Shown here piece after piece: positions 25,637 to 36,700 of a stretch of DNA of 64,000 nucleotides; the stretch's first letter is position 1; every line of letters starts with the position of its first letter. The notes beneath the pieces are model-generated. The model made no database searches, was not told the origin of the DNA, and saw only the letters and a list, made by a program, of their open reading frames with translations. The position numbers and the translations under genes were made by a program. The DNA lies in contig CAKSTL010000006.1 of NCBI GenBank assembly GCA_934500875.1, positions 62,001 through 126,000 on the forward strand, read 5' to 3'. The DNA is from an uncultured Clostridia bacterium. Its GTDB lineage: Bacteria > Bacillota > Clostridia > UMGS1810.

Positions 25637-26539
25637 ATGAGCAGAACACATAACAGAATTTCGGATTCTAAAGAGGACAGAATTTTTAATATCATTATTC
25701 ACATAATAATTGCCCTTCTTTTGGTGATTATAGCTTATCCGCTTATATTTGTGGTATCGTCGTCGTTTTCGTCAAAAGAGGCGGTTACAAACGGAAGGGT
25801 TTTTCTGCTTCCCGTTGATTTCAGCTTAGAGGGCTACGAGGCGGTTTTTAAGAAAAACGACGTAATAATAGGCTACCGCAACACGTTTATTTACACAATA
25901 ATCGGCACGTTTATAAACCTTTTTCTCACAATGATTGCGGCATATCCGCTCTCGAGAAAGGATTTGCCGTTCGGAAAAGGGCTTACGCTGCTGTTCACAT
26001 TTACAATGATATTTTCGGGCGGTATGATACCCACATATATGCTTGTAAAAAGCGTAGGACTTATAAACAAGCCTGCGGTAATGGTGCTTGTGGGGTCAAT
26101 CAGCGCATACAACCTTATAATCGCAAGAACGTTTATACAAAACAACATTCCCTCAGAGCTTTTGGAAGCGTCGAGGATTGACGGATGCAGCGACTTTTTA
26201 TATTTTGCAAAAATCGTTCTTCCGCTTTCAAAATCGGTTATAGCGGTTTTGACGCTTTATTATGCGATAACGCACTGGAATTCATATTTTAATGCGTTTA
26301 TATATCTTAACAACCGAAAATACTGGCCCTTGCAGCTTTATTTAAGAGAAATACTGCTTGAAAACCAGATAGACGCATCACAGATTGTCGACCCTGACAT
26401 TCAGGAGGCAAAACAAGGTATGGCGAACCTTTTAAAATATTCGCTTATTGTTGTAAGTACAATACCCGTAATGCTTTTGTATCCGTTTATTCAAAAGCAT
26501 TTTGTAACCGGAGTTATGATTGGCTCGGTTAAGGGTTGA
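25637..26539 (+). CDS. Carbohydrate ABC transporter permease (YtcP/LplC-like)
   Basis: 300 residues with about six helices. The EAA loop is LEASRIDGCSDFLYFAKIVLPL (~175-195). The C terminus, PFIQKHFVTGVMIGSVKG, is the standard ending of this permease branch. It is the second half of the membrane heterodimer with the upstream protein. RBS AAGGAGG at 25624-25630. Confidence 0.9.
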   Translation: MSRTHNRISDSKEDRIFNIIIHIIIALLLVIIAYPLIFVVSSSFSSKEAVTNGRVFLLPVDFSLEGYEAVFKKNDVIIGYRNTFIYTIIGTFINLFLTMIAAYPLSRKDLPFGKGLTLLFTFTMIFSGGMIPTYMLVKSVGLINKPAVMVLVGSISAYNLIIARTFIQNNIPSELLEASRIDGCSDFLYFAKIVLPLSKSVIAVLTLYYAITHWNSYFNAFIYLNNRKYWPLQLYLREILLENQIDASQIVDPDIQEAKQGMANLLKYSLIVVSTIPVMLLYPFIQKHFVTGVMIGSVKG

Positions 26540-26572
26540 TTGTATAAATATTTTATAAAAGGAGATATTGTA

Positions 26573-27706
26573 ATGAAGATTTTGAAAAGTTTAAGTTTGG
26601 TATTGGTGCTGACAGTTGTTTTTTCATCTTTTGCAATTTCATCTTTTGCGGCAGACGCTGAGGATAAGGTTATTATTTCCTCTATTGACGATTTGCCGGA
26701 ACTTACTAATTTTAAAACTGAAGCAGGTAAAATTACTGTTACGAAAAACGGAAACGTTTTATCGCTTACAGCGGATAATTTTGCCAACGGTGTAACAAAT
26801 TACAAAAACGCCGGTGCAGAGGCAAGATACTGTCTTGTTCCTGAAAAAGGCGGAAAGCTCGGCGGCGATATCGACTGGAGTCAGTATAAAAAATTAAGAA
26901 TTGAATTTAATATACTTATTAAAGACAAATCCAACGGAATAAGCTTTCGTACACAAAGATATGACAGCGAGGGAAAATTGGTTGGTTCTGATTCTACCAA
27001 TTATTACGTTTTCAGTGTAGGCGGAGAAACTTTTGCGCAGTATCGTCCGACAAACAGCGGATATACATACTACACCCAAAAAAACAACACATTGGGTCAT
27101 TCATTTATTTCTGAAAACGAATGGCATAACGTTGTAATCGAAATAGGCGCAAACGGCGAGAATAAAGATGTTAAATTCTATATAGACGGCATAGATAAAT
27201 CAGGCATTATAAAAGTTGTTCTTAACAACAGCGAGATAAGCACGACCCCCAAGGCACAAATTCACAATGGCACTATAGGATTTGGCGGAGGCAGTGCCAA
27301 TAAGTGCGTTCTTATCCCCAACGGAAAGAAAGATTCGGCTCTCGGCGTTTCGCTCAGCGGACTTAAAATGACTGCAACAAACACGGATTTCACACCTCGT
27401 GCAGAAGGCAAAATCACAGCCGAAGAATTAAAGGGTACGGCAAATGCCGAAACGGGAAAAATTGACACAAGTGCAATAGTTTACAATTTGACAGGCGCAG
27501 AAAAAAATGTTAAATTGATTATAGCGTACTACGACAGCGAAAAGAATCTTGCAGACGTTAAAACAGAACCAATATCCGTAGGTAACACGCTTGTTAATAA
27601 CATAAGCCACGAGTTTGTAAAACCGTCGGAATATGCGTCGGCAAAGGTATTTTTGTGGACGGACGGCGATATTATTCCGCTTGCAAAGAGCGCTGACGTA
27701 CAATAA
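26573..27706 (+). CDS. Secreted protein with concanavalin-like and C-terminal beta domain
   Basis: 377 residues from ATG 26573 (AAGGAGAT upstream). There is a signal peptide of ~27 residues ending SSFAADA. Residues ~55-260 look like a LamG/jelly-roll sugar-binding domain (WHNVVIEIGANGENKDVKFYIDG). The last ~90 residues form a module ending AKVFLWTDGDIIPL, also seen in the 48757-50490 esterase and, in diverged form, in two other secreted proteins here. No catalytic residues were recognised. It is probably an extracellular glycan-binding protein working with the transporter. Confidence 0.65.
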   Translation: MKILKSLSLVLVLTVVFSSFAISSFAADAEDKVIISSIDDLPELTNFKTEAGKITVTKNGNVLSLTADNFANGVTNYKNAGAEARYCLVPEKGGKLGGDIDWSQYKKLRIEFNILIKDKSNGISFRTQRYDSEGKLVGSDSTNYYVFSVGGETFAQYRPTNSGYTYYTQKNNTLGHSFISENEWHNVVIEIGANGENKDVKFYIDGIDKSGIIKVVLNNSEISTTPKAQIHNGTIGFGGGSANKCVLIPNGKKDSALGVSLSGLKMTATNTDFTPRAEGKITAEELKGTANAETGKIDTSAIVYNLTGAEKNVKLIIAYYDSEKNLADVKTEPISVGNTLVNNISHEFVKPSEYASAKVFLWTDGDIIPLAKSADVQ

Positions 27707-27805
27707 ACACTTCTTTGCCGGTCGGAAGAAGCCTGCCTTTAAACGGCATAATTTTCGGTATCTTTCGGCTTGCCATATTTGCATTGCTTTACGGGGAGGA
27801 AGAAT

Positions 27806-29455
27806 ATGAAACGGCGTTTTAAAATTTTTAATATTATAGTTGTTCTTTTGATTTGCGCTTTTTTTGTATCGTGCGGTAAAGATAGTTCTTCCTCCCAATC
27901 ACACTTTTTGAAAGATGCCAACTTGAACGAAGTCGGCGTCTTTCCCGTATGCAAAGAAAAAATCACCCTCACAATAGGCATTGAGGGCGATAAAAAATTA
28001 ATTGAAGATTACAAAACAAATTCGCTTACAAAATATCTTGAAGAAAAAATGAACGCAAATCTTGAGTTTATGCTTTTTGACGAAGGAGAGGCGGATAAAA
28101 GCATAAAGCTTATGATGAGCGCCGGCGGAAAAAATCTTCCCGATATCATTATAGGCGACAACGTGAACGATTCTGACGTTATTGCATATGCGCAGAAAGG
28201 TCTTATTGTTCCGCTTAACGATTATTACGAAAATTCATCATATTATCTTAAAAAAATTGCAGAAAAAGAAAAGGGCCTTCTCGACCTTATAACAATGCCC
28301 GACGGCAATATCTACACCATTCCGAGATATACAAAAATTTTGCAGAACGAATACGGCGTAAAGCTTTGGATTTACAAGCCGTTTCTGGACAAACTCGGGC
28401 TTGATATGCCGAAAACGACCGACGAATTTTATGACGTACTTGCAAAAATCAAAAACGGCGACCCCAACGGCAACGGAAAAAATGACGAAATACCGTATAT
28501 CGGCACGGGCGGCACGGGCGGCAGCGGCTATCTTTTTGCCGATTTTATAATGAGCTCGTTTATTTATGCCGACGCAGAGGATTACTATATGTATCCCGAA
28601 AACGGAAAAATTCATTTTGCCTGCACGGACAAACGCTGGAAGGACGGGCTTTTGTATCTTAAAAAGCTTTGCTCCGACAATCTTTTGTCGCCGTCGTCGT
28701 TCACCGTTACCCCTGAACAGTTTAACAGCATAATAAACAAAAAAGAAGTTATTGCAGGTTCGTTTATAAGTATGGGTACGTATTTTACCGACGAAAACAA
28801 AGACCGTTATTCCGAATATAAGGTTGTTGAGCCTTTTATAGGCCCTGACGGCGAGCAAAATCCGATTTTATGGGCAACAAAACCGAGAAACAGATTTTTT
28901 ATTACAAAAAACTGTAAATATCCCGAGGCGGCATTCAGGCTCGGCGATATTATGTGCGACGAGAATGTTGCGATTATGAACAGATGGGGTGTTGAGGGCA
29001 GCGACTGGGAAAAAGCAGGCGAGGGCGATATCGGCGTTGCGTCCGAAGAAGGGTATCCTGCGCTTATTGTGCCGAAGCTCGAATGGGGAGTAAGGCAAAA
29101 TTCGCACTGGCAGGGAAAAGGCCCGGGATACCGTGATTACAATATCGGGCTTGGCGTTGCGGTTACCGAGTCCAATCCTATGGACTACGAAATTGCACGT
29201 TCTTCGCTTGCGTATAAAAAGCTTATGCCCGAAGAATATATTGTAAAGCCTGTTTACAACGTTGACGAATACGACGAGGCTGCAAGAATAAGCGGCGATA
29301 TTATGTCTTACGTAAACAATGCGACGGTGGATTTTGTCACGGGCGCAAAGGATATTGACGCAAACTGGGAAAATTTTGTGTCGGATTTAAATTCGCTCGG
29401 GGCAGAGCGCCTCAGAGAAATTATGCAGAACGCTTACGACAGGACTTTGAAATAA
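27806..29455 (+). CDS. Sugar ABC transporter binding lipoprotein 2
   Basis: 549 residues from ATG 27806 (GGGGAGGAAG upstream). Lipoprotein signal with VSCG (Cys ~24). It is a paralogue of the 22983-24638 protein throughout: both share EVG(T/V)FPVCKEK, a PDII segment, YYENS(A/S)YY, and the DPNGNGK loop. A glycine-rich insert, GTGGTGGSG near 235, is not in copy 1. Probably recognises a related but different oligosaccharide through the same permeases. It is separated from the previous gene by a 99-base gap with no clear promoter. Confidence 0.88.
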   Translation: MKRRFKIFNIIVVLLICAFFVSCGKDSSSSQSHFLKDANLNEVGVFPVCKEKITLTIGIEGDKKLIEDYKTNSLTKYLEEKMNANLEFMLFDEGEADKSIKLMMSAGGKNLPDIIIGDNVNDSDVIAYAQKGLIVPLNDYYENSSYYLKKIAEKEKGLLDLITMPDGNIYTIPRYTKILQNEYGVKLWIYKPFLDKLGLDMPKTTDEFYDVLAKIKNGDPNGNGKNDEIPYIGTGGTGGSGYLFADFIMSSFIYADAEDYYMYPENGKIHFACTDKRWKDGLLYLKKLCSDNLLSPSSFTVTPEQFNSIINKKEVIAGSFISMGTYFTDENKDRYSEYKVVEPFIGPDGEQNPILWATKPRNRFFITKNCKYPEAAFRLGDIMCDENVAIMNRWGVEGSDWEKAGEGDIGVASEEGYPALIVPKLEWGVRQNSHWQGKGPGYRDYNIGLGVAVTESNPMDYEIARSSLAYKKLMPEEYIVKPVYNVDEYDEAARISGDIMSYVNNATVDFVTGAKDIDANWENFVSDLNSLGAERLREIMQNAYDRTLK

Positions 29456-29467
29456 AAGGAGGAAACA

Positions 29468-32400
29468 ATGAAAAGGCTTATTGCAGGATTTTTGGCATTT
29501 TTTACGGCTGCTGCGGCTTTTTCGTGCTGCGCATACGGCGAAAATGAAAAAAACAGCGGAAAAATCTTTGCTTACGTTGACGATGGCGAAGCCGTTCACA
29601 CAAGCAATATGAAGATTTATACGGGCGATAACGGCAAAAATGCAATTTCGTCCATGGGCGGAAAAAAGGGCTGGCTGTTTGACGTTGAATCGGACAGCAC
29701 CGACTATTACCTTTACATTGACGTGGACGATAATCTTGCCGACAAAGAGGATATCGGGCGTGTTGTTGAAATAAGCTTCGATTATTTTGACAAGTCGAAC
29801 ATAAATATCTCACGTCTTAAGCAGGTTTCAAGCTCGTTTTGCGTGGAATATCAGAACACCGATGGCAAAATTGCCGAGTCGCCGTATTTTGAGCTTGACA
29901 ATTCGCTTATGTGGCATACATATACCTTTACGCTTACCGACGCAGTTTTGAACAACGGCGTAAACGGTGCGGATTTCAGAATTTGTTCAAAGTCAAAAAA
30001 AATGGGCACGTCGGGCGGAAATTTTATTGTAAACAATGTTGAGGTTAACCTTACAAACAAGTTTAACCACATAAACATTGTGCCCGAAACGGACAATTAC
30101 GGCAATAATTTTTTCACGGGTGAAAAAATCTCGTTCAAATACACTCTCGACAATAAAAAATATGCCGGGAAAAGCCGTCAGTACGGCGCATATCCCGTCA
30201 GCGCAAAATTCAGCGCAAAAAACATAGAGGGCGAGCTTGTTTTTGAAAAGACCGACACAATAAACATTGAGCCGTGCAGGGAAGCCGAGTATAATCTTGA
30301 CGTTGATGTGGGCGGAAAATACGGAGTATATTTTCTTACTGCGGTTTTTTATAATGACGGACACGGCATTTACAGCGAAAAAACAACACGTTTTTCGTAT
30401 GTCAAAACCGATTACGGCAAAACTATGAACTATGCATTCGGCACCTGCTCAGGAAGGCGTGACGAATGGGCGCCTCTTTATCAGAAGGCGGGTATCGGCA
30501 TTGTGCGTGCAATGGAATCGTACAGCAACGTCATAAGCCGTGACATAAACGCAGACGAAGCTTTTGTTTATCCCAGAAGGGCAGATACGCTTTCACGTGC
30601 CTTAAAAGAGAGGAACATAAAGCAGATTAATACATATTTGAGTGTAAAAACCGACCTTCTTCCGGGCGAACAGCTTCCGTATACCGAAAACGGTATGAAA
30701 AAATATGTTGACTATATAGATTTTGTCACCGAATCGGAGAGGTTTTCAATAGTCTCATATGATATGTGGAACGAATTTGAACTTATGGGTGCGTCGTTCA
30801 ACCTCTATTCACGGCCTATGGAGGATTATGTAAATCTTATGAAAACCACATATACGAGAATAAAGGAAAAAGCACCCGATTTAAAGCTTTACGGCGTTGT
30901 TACAAGCACGGTGCGAAGCGATATTTTAGAGGATATTCTAAAAATGGGCGGCGGAGAATTTATGGACGGCTACTGCTGTCATGCATATGCGCCGAGATAC
31001 GACCCTATGTCGGGCGGACTTATCGAAGAGCTTGAAAAGGTGCGTGCGGTGCTTGACAAATACGGATATTACGATATGCCGATTGTCACCTCCGAGCTTG
31101 GCTGGGCAGACGATACGTTTTACGGCATAGACGAGAAAAAACAGGGTTACTATCTTGTTGAGGGTTATGCCGCAATGCGGAAAATACGCAATTTTAACCA
31201 GTATGTAATGTATACCTTCTACGACGGCGGCAGAACAAAGGGCAACCGTGAGCACCACTGGGGACTTATCGAGTTTTCGGGCGCCGACACCCCCGGAGCG
31301 GCAAAGGCAAGCTATGCAATGGTTGCAAATATGAACAATCTTCTTGCGGGATACGAATATAAAGACGAAATCACGGTGAATGACAATACTTATGCTTACC
31401 GTATGCACAACAGCGAAAAAAACGACGATACAATTATGCTTTGGGCAAGAGGGAACGGCGGAAACATAAGCATTGATTTGGGCACCGATAAAATTGACGT
31501 TTACGACGCATACGGAAATGTATCAGAGCTTTCGTCAATCGGCGGCGTGTTCAGCTTTGCACTCACTGAAGCGCCCATATATTTGAAGGGCGGCTTTAAA
31601 AAATTTGAGCTTGCCGAAAATAAGGTTATCGACAAAAATTCATTTGACGTGGAATTTTCGCAGAGCGTTTCGTTCACTTTAAAAAACGCCGGCAAAAATA
31701 TGCGGTATGAAATAACGCCGATAAACGGCGCAAGGCTTGAAATAAGCGAAATTAAGGGCGAAAATGCCTCGGATATACACATAAAACCGAATAAGTTAAA
31801 CTCTGAAACCGATATGGCGAAAATTAAGGTTTATGACGAAAACGGCACCTATATTGACGGATATCTGACATTTTTCTACAAGACGCCCGTTGACGTTTAT
31901 ATGAGGTGCGAGCCTGAATTTTTAAACGGTTTGCCGAATTATGATGTTGTAAATTTAAGCATTGACATTGCAAACAATTCGCAGAAAAACCTTGACGGAA
32001 AATTTATTATAAACCGTCTTTCGGGAATAGAGGATTACAACGGCGTATATGACAATTTAAGCATTAAACCGGGCGATAAGTACAATATTGTTATAAAAGC
32101 GCCGTCCGATGTAAACGTTGTGAAAATGGAGGCTGCGTTTGTCACGGACGATAAAATAACCGTTGATTTTTCAAAATCCGCTTCGTATGCGGTTTGCGAA
32201 TATGCGTACAATAAGCCCGTAATCGACGGAAAAATTGATGAAAACGAATATAAAAGCTTTGTGTATCTTGGCTCGGACAATGCGGTTGACATTCACGCTG
32301 TTGACCCGTACACAGGTGCGGACGATTGCAGTGCGCTTTTGTATTATGCGTGGGACGAGGATAATTTCTACATTGCGGCAAACGTTACCGACAACGTACT

Positions 32401-32851
32401 TTTTGACGCTTCGCCTCAGAGTGCGGCAATGTGGCGGTACGACAGTTTTCAGTTTGCGGGCGTCTACGACCCCGAAAACAAGCTGGAAACAAGCGTTTTA
32501 ACGTCTGTTCTCTACGGAAAAACCAACGGCGAAAACGTGCTTGAAACGGTTAAAAACAGCGCAATTATGGCGATGAGCGACAAAGACAGCGGATTTGAGG
32601 GCGCAATAAGCCGCAACGGCAATAATACTTACTACGAGCTTAAAATGCCGTGGAAAACTATACTTACACAAGATACCGCAGTAAAAGAGAACACGGTGTT
32701 CAAATTCTCGGCGCTTATCAACGACAACGACGGCGGCGGCAGAAAAGCTGCGGTGCAGTACGGCGAGGGAATTTACACCGGCGGTACGACAAACGAAAAC
32801 TTTATAAGGGCATATCTTGCAAAAACAGCGAACGGAGGAAGTAAAAATTGA
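29468..32851 (+). CDS. Secreted multidomain glycosidase, clan-A-like, with C-terminal CBM9-like domain
   Basis: 1127 residues. A signal peptide of ~24 residues ends CCAYG. Residues ~35-315 form two beta-sandwich regions. The TIM barrel spans ~315-640, with candidate acid/base Glu436 in DMWNEFE and candidate nucleophile Glu543 in TSELGWADD, spacing typical of clan GH-A (GH39/GH5-like). Residues ~650-930 are beta-rich. Residues ~935-1120 resemble CBM9/DOMON domains (PVIDGKIDENEY, YYAWDEDNFYIAANVTDN). It would attack a plant or mucin polysaccharide outside the cell. The 42548-45814 protein is a paralogue. Confidence 0.75.
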   Translation: MKRLIAGFLAFFTAAAAFSCCAYGENEKNSGKIFAYVDDGEAVHTSNMKIYTGDNGKNAISSMGGKKGWLFDVESDSTDYYLYIDVDDNLADKEDIGRVVEISFDYFDKSNINISRLKQVSSSFCVEYQNTDGKIAESPYFELDNSLMWHTYTFTLTDAVLNNGVNGADFRICSKSKKMGTSGGNFIVNNVEVNLTNKFNHINIVPETDNYGNNFFTGEKISFKYTLDNKKYAGKSRQYGAYPVSAKFSAKNIEGELVFEKTDTINIEPCREAEYNLDVDVGGKYGVYFLTAVFYNDGHGIYSEKTTRFSYVKTDYGKTMNYAFGTCSGRRDEWAPLYQKAGIGIVRAMESYSNVISRDINADEAFVYPRRADTLSRALKERNIKQINTYLSVKTDLLPGEQLPYTENGMKKYVDYIDFVTESERFSIVSYDMWNEFELMGASFNLYSRPMEDYVNLMKTTYTRIKEKAPDLKLYGVVTSTVRSDILEDILKMGGGEFMDGYCCHAYAPRYDPMSGGLIEELEKVRAVLDKYGYYDMPIVTSELGWADDTFYGIDEKKQGYYLVEGYAAMRKIRNFNQYVMYTFYDGGRTKGNREHHWGLIEFSGADTPGAAKASYAMVANMNNLLAGYEYKDEITVNDNTYAYRMHNSEKNDDTIMLWARGNGGNISIDLGTDKIDVYDAYGNVSELSSIGGVFSFALTEAPIYLKGGFKKFELAENKVIDKNSFDVEFSQSVSFTLKNAGKNMRYEITPINGARLEISEIKGENASDIHIKPNKLNSETDMAKIKVYDENGTYIDGYLTFFYKTPVDVYMRCEPEFLNGLPNYDVVNLSIDIANNSQKNLDGKFIINRLSGIEDYNGVYDNLSIKPGDKYNIVIKAPSDVNVVKMEAAFVTDDKITVDFSKSASYAVCEYAYNKPVIDGKIDENEYKSFVYLGSDNAVDIHAVDPYTGADDCSALLYYAWDEDNFYIAANVTDNVLFDASPQSAAMWRYDSFQFAGVYDPENKLETSVLTSVLYGKTNGENVLETVKNSAIMAMSDKDSGFEGAISRNGNNTYYELKMPWKTILTQDTAVKENTVFKFSALINDNDGGGRKAAVQYGEGIYTGGTTNENFIRAYLAKTANGGSKN

Positions 32852-33711
32852 AAGAATTTAAAGTAGAAAATCACGCTCCGAGCTACCTTCCCAAGGAAAA
32901 AAACTGGACTTTGGCGTGGCAGGACGAATTTGACGGCAAATATCTTGACGAAACGAAATGGAATTTCAGAGAATACTTCTGGGGCAAAAAATCGCCCACA
33001 TTCTCAAGAGAGGGCGTTTCGGTGGACGGCAACAGCAATCTTGTTATCGCACTGGTTAAAAAGGGCGAGGATTTTTATTCGGGTCACCTTCAGACAGGCT
33101 CGCTTACATATGATATCCCCAAGGATACAACCGGAGTATGGCCCTTCGGAAAGTTTGAAAAAGCGAAGTTTATGCATAAATTCGGCTACTATGAAATAAG
33201 GTGCCGTCTTCCTAAAAATCCCGGCTGGCACGCAGCTTTCTGGCTTCAGGCGCCGGGAGTCGGCTCGCACCCCGACGCAAAATACTGCGGTGTGGAAACC
33301 GATATAATGGAAAATTACCGTCAGCACACCGAGGGGCTTATGCTTTGCGGAAACGGATTCGGCGGTTACGGAAAAGACGCTGTATGGCCGGGGCATTTTC
33401 GCTTTCCGTTTGTTGAAACGCCCGACGGCTGGCATTATTACGGTGTTGACTGGAACAAGGACGGATATACCTTTTATGCGGACGGCAAAAAAATAGGATG
33501 GCAGGGGCCGCCGAACGTGGCTGTATCGCACGTTGAACAGTTTATTCTGGTAAGCACCGAGTGTCACGGATACAACCGCAATTTCGGCGATAACTGCGGC
33601 GACGACGGTCACGGAGATATGTGGAGGGGAAAGCCCGTTGACGAGCTTAAAAAAGCGGTGCTGCCCGACGCATTTATCGTTGACCACGTAAGGGTTTTTG
33701 ACGAAATTTAA
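32848..33711 (+). CDS. GH16-family glycoside hydrolase without signal peptide
   Basis: 287 residues from TTG 32848, with GGAGG ten bases upstream; it overlaps the previous stop by 4 bases. The GH16 active-site motif ETDIME is at Glu150-Asp152-Glu155 (nucleophile, helper, acid/base). Flanking segments FGYYEIRCRLPKNPGWHAAFWLQ and WHYYGVDWNKDGYTFYADG are typical of beta-agarase, porphyranase or laminarinase-type GH16. No signal peptide is visible, unlike most neighbours, so it probably cuts imported oligosaccharides in the cytoplasm. Substrate not determinable by eye. Confidence 0.85.
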   Translation: MKEFKVENHAPSYLPKEKNWTLAWQDEFDGKYLDETKWNFREYFWGKKSPTFSREGVSVDGNSNLVIALVKKGEDFYSGHLQTGSLTYDIPKDTTGVWPFGKFEKAKFMHKFGYYEIRCRLPKNPGWHAAFWLQAPGVGSHPDAKYCGVETDIMENYRQHTEGLMLCGNGFGGYGKDAVWPGHFRFPFVETPDGWHYYGVDWNKDGYTFYADGKKIGWQGPPNVAVSHVEQFILVSTECHGYNRNFGDNCGDDGHGDMWRGKPVDELKKAVLPDAFIVDHVRVFDEI

Positions 33712-33727
33712 GAAAGGAAAAGCTTTT

Positions 33728-36700
33728 ATGAAAAAAACAATTTCTTTGATTCTTTCGCTTATCTTTGTGCTGCTGCAAATCAGTTTTCCGTCATTTGCAA
33801 AGCACCAAGAGGACGGATATATTTTTTACGAAGATTTTGAAGATTACGACAGTGACGCAGAAGCTCCCGACGGCTTTGGCTGGAGCAGCATCGGCGCAGA
33901 CTGCAAGGTGAGCGCAAGGAGCGAAAAAATTAACGGAAACACCGCTTTGCGCCTTACCTCGGAGGGAGAGAAAACAAGCTATTTTTCGGGGAAAATTGAA
34001 AAAACCGACATATCTAAAGGCATTTTGAAATTAAGCTTCAGCCTTATGTTTGAAAATATTCCCGACGCAAGCTCGTATCAGCAGACGGTGTGCGTTTACG
34101 GCGGCACAACAAGTGCGCCTTACACAAAGGGACTGCGCATTGACGACGGAATTGTGAAATATTTTTCCGACCCGGCAAGCCGTTGGAAAACAAGCACGAC
34201 AACTGCATTTATGGTGCCGGGTGTTTGGTATTGTTTTGATATCGTATCCGATTTTGACAGCAACAAGGTTACATATTATATGAACGGCAAGGCGCTTATT
34301 GACGAAAAAACCGGCAAGCCTGTCGAAACGACGGGTTATAAAAACACCACAACAAGCATATCGCAAATTCAGCTTCTTGTCCGCACAACGCATCCTCAGG
34401 CGGCGTTCGGCGGAGCGGCGTATTTTGACAATATTTCGCTTTCAAACAGCGTTAAATCGGGCGCATTTGCGGCTGACGGAAACGTTCTTTATGAAAATCC
34501 GACCCGTCTTGATTTAAACTTTTTCAGCGCCGTTGACCTTGAAAAATTTGACAAAGGTGAAATAACCGTCAAAAAATATAAATCGGACGACCCTGCAATG
34601 ACAAACGGCGAAAATATTGATTTTTCGGTTGAAAATCTTTCTCCGTCGGGCGTTACGGTTGATTTCGGCAGCGAGGTTTATCTTGACGGATTTGACAAAA
34701 TCGAAGTGGATTTCGGCAATAATACAAACTTTGAAAACCGTTGTCTTGCGCCGGTTTGGTTTATAAAAGAAAAGGAAGCAGCGGATGAGCCGATTTTAAA
34801 AACCGAGCTTTACAACAGCGAAAAAGACGGAAATTATGAGGTTAATTTAAACCTTACAGACGTAGATAAAACCGATATTGAATACAGCGGCGGAAAAGAT
34901 GTAAAATCGGCATATCTTTTTGACAAAAAAGACAGCGCTCCCACAACGGGATATATAAAATTTGAAAGAGCGGACGGCGAAAATGTTTTTCAAAACGGAA
35001 AAATTTATGAACTGAGCTTTAAAATTAAAATTCCCGAAAGCGCATACAGCATTTCAAAAAGCGACAAAACCATAAATATAAGGGGCGGCTTCGACGCACT
35101 TTCGGACGGCGAAACGGTTGTGTATCCGGAAGGTGCGGCACGTCTTTTGTATTTTTCAAACAGATACACAACGGCAGGGTATTTTAACGAGGACATAAAA
35201 AAGGTTTCAAAAGTTGACGGATACGACTATTCGTATAACAAAACTGCGGCGATTGACGGCGATTTTAACGCACTTTTCGAGGCGGCAAAATGGCTTGATG
35301 TAAAGATGACGTATTATCCCGACACAAAGCTTTACGACGTTGTTTTTACCAACGAATCGGGCAAAGAGTATTCGTGTCTTTCGCAAAATGTGTATTTGAC
35401 AAACGCAAATCTTACAAAGGCTTATGCGGTTGAATATCCCGAGGTTGACAGAAAGACAATCGGCGGCGGATTAAAAAGCATAGTTTTCGGTGTTCAGGCA
35501 AAGGGCGGTATGAAATTCGCCATGGACGAAATTCTTCTTACCGAAAGGGAAAATGTGCAGAAAGAAGCGTTTGTAAAATGCGTTTCCGTAAAAAATTCCG
35601 ATGGCGAAAACGTAAGAAAAACCGACGGTGCGTATGAGCCGCAGATAAGAAAAATCGACATTCTTTTTGACGGCGAAATTGACCCCGATATTATTTTAAA
35701 CACCTCTGTTTCGGGAGATAATCTTCCGCTTTATTCGCTAGGTTACAATGCGGCGAAAAATATGCTTTCGGTTGATTTTGAAAAACCGCTTTCGGAAAAC
35801 AGAACATATACCGTAAACCTTCCCGATACAATAAATTTCAAATACGGAATTTCAAATATTCCGTTTGAAACAACGGGCGGTAAATTTGAGGTTTCAAATC
35901 TTTCCGCAAAGGTTTACGACGGAAAAATGAGAGCGTCGGTTAAGGTTAAAAACACAGCGTCATATGTAAACGAGCCTGCGTCGCTTATCATTGCGTCATA
36001 CAAAAACGGCGATTCGGTAAACATAGCAGCCTCGGCAATTTCTGCCGGCGAAGGGTTTGAAGGCACAATATACACCGCCGAAAAAGATATCGGCGACTGC
36101 GATACCGTTAAGGCGTTTGTTTTATATAATTCTTCGCTTGCGCATCTTCTGCCGCAGAGCGAAACAAAGCTTTCGGACAGCGGCAGCGCAAAGGAACACG
36201 GTTTTGAATTTTCAAACAGTGCTGACGGTGATTTTGTCACTGCGCTTGTGCTGAATCCCGACCCGAACGACAAGAGGAATTCGTATTCCTTGGAGGCTCT
36301 TTCCGACGACGGGGCAATCGGCAAAATTGACGTTATAAGCGTTAAGGACGGCAAATACTCATTCGGGTTTGACATAGACGGCACATCAGGCAAATACACG
36401 GTTTACATTGCCGGCGAAAACGGCGGTATTATAAAAAAGGATGAAATTATCCACTCCGACGCATCCGAGTGCGAAAATGCTCAGGCTCTTATAAACAATG
36501 CTGTTTTAAACGGCGGCAAAGATGAAGTTTTAAATATTGTAAAAACGTATTCGTGCGAGCTTGGCATTGAAAAAATCGGAATTTTCCAAAGAGGAGAGGT
36601 TTCGGCTGAATATGTTTCCAACCTCCTTTTTGAGTCGGTAAAAGCAAAGGCGCTTGATATTTCCGATACATCCGACGCACAAAAACGTGCGGGCGATATT

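Noticed and set aside
28238..28858. A 206-codon minus-strand frame
   Set aside because: Antisense to the second binding-protein gene; composition is typical of an antisense frame.
33004..33687. A 227-codon minus-strand frame
   Set aside because: Antisense shadow of the GH16 gene, whose catalytic motif proves the plus-strand reading.
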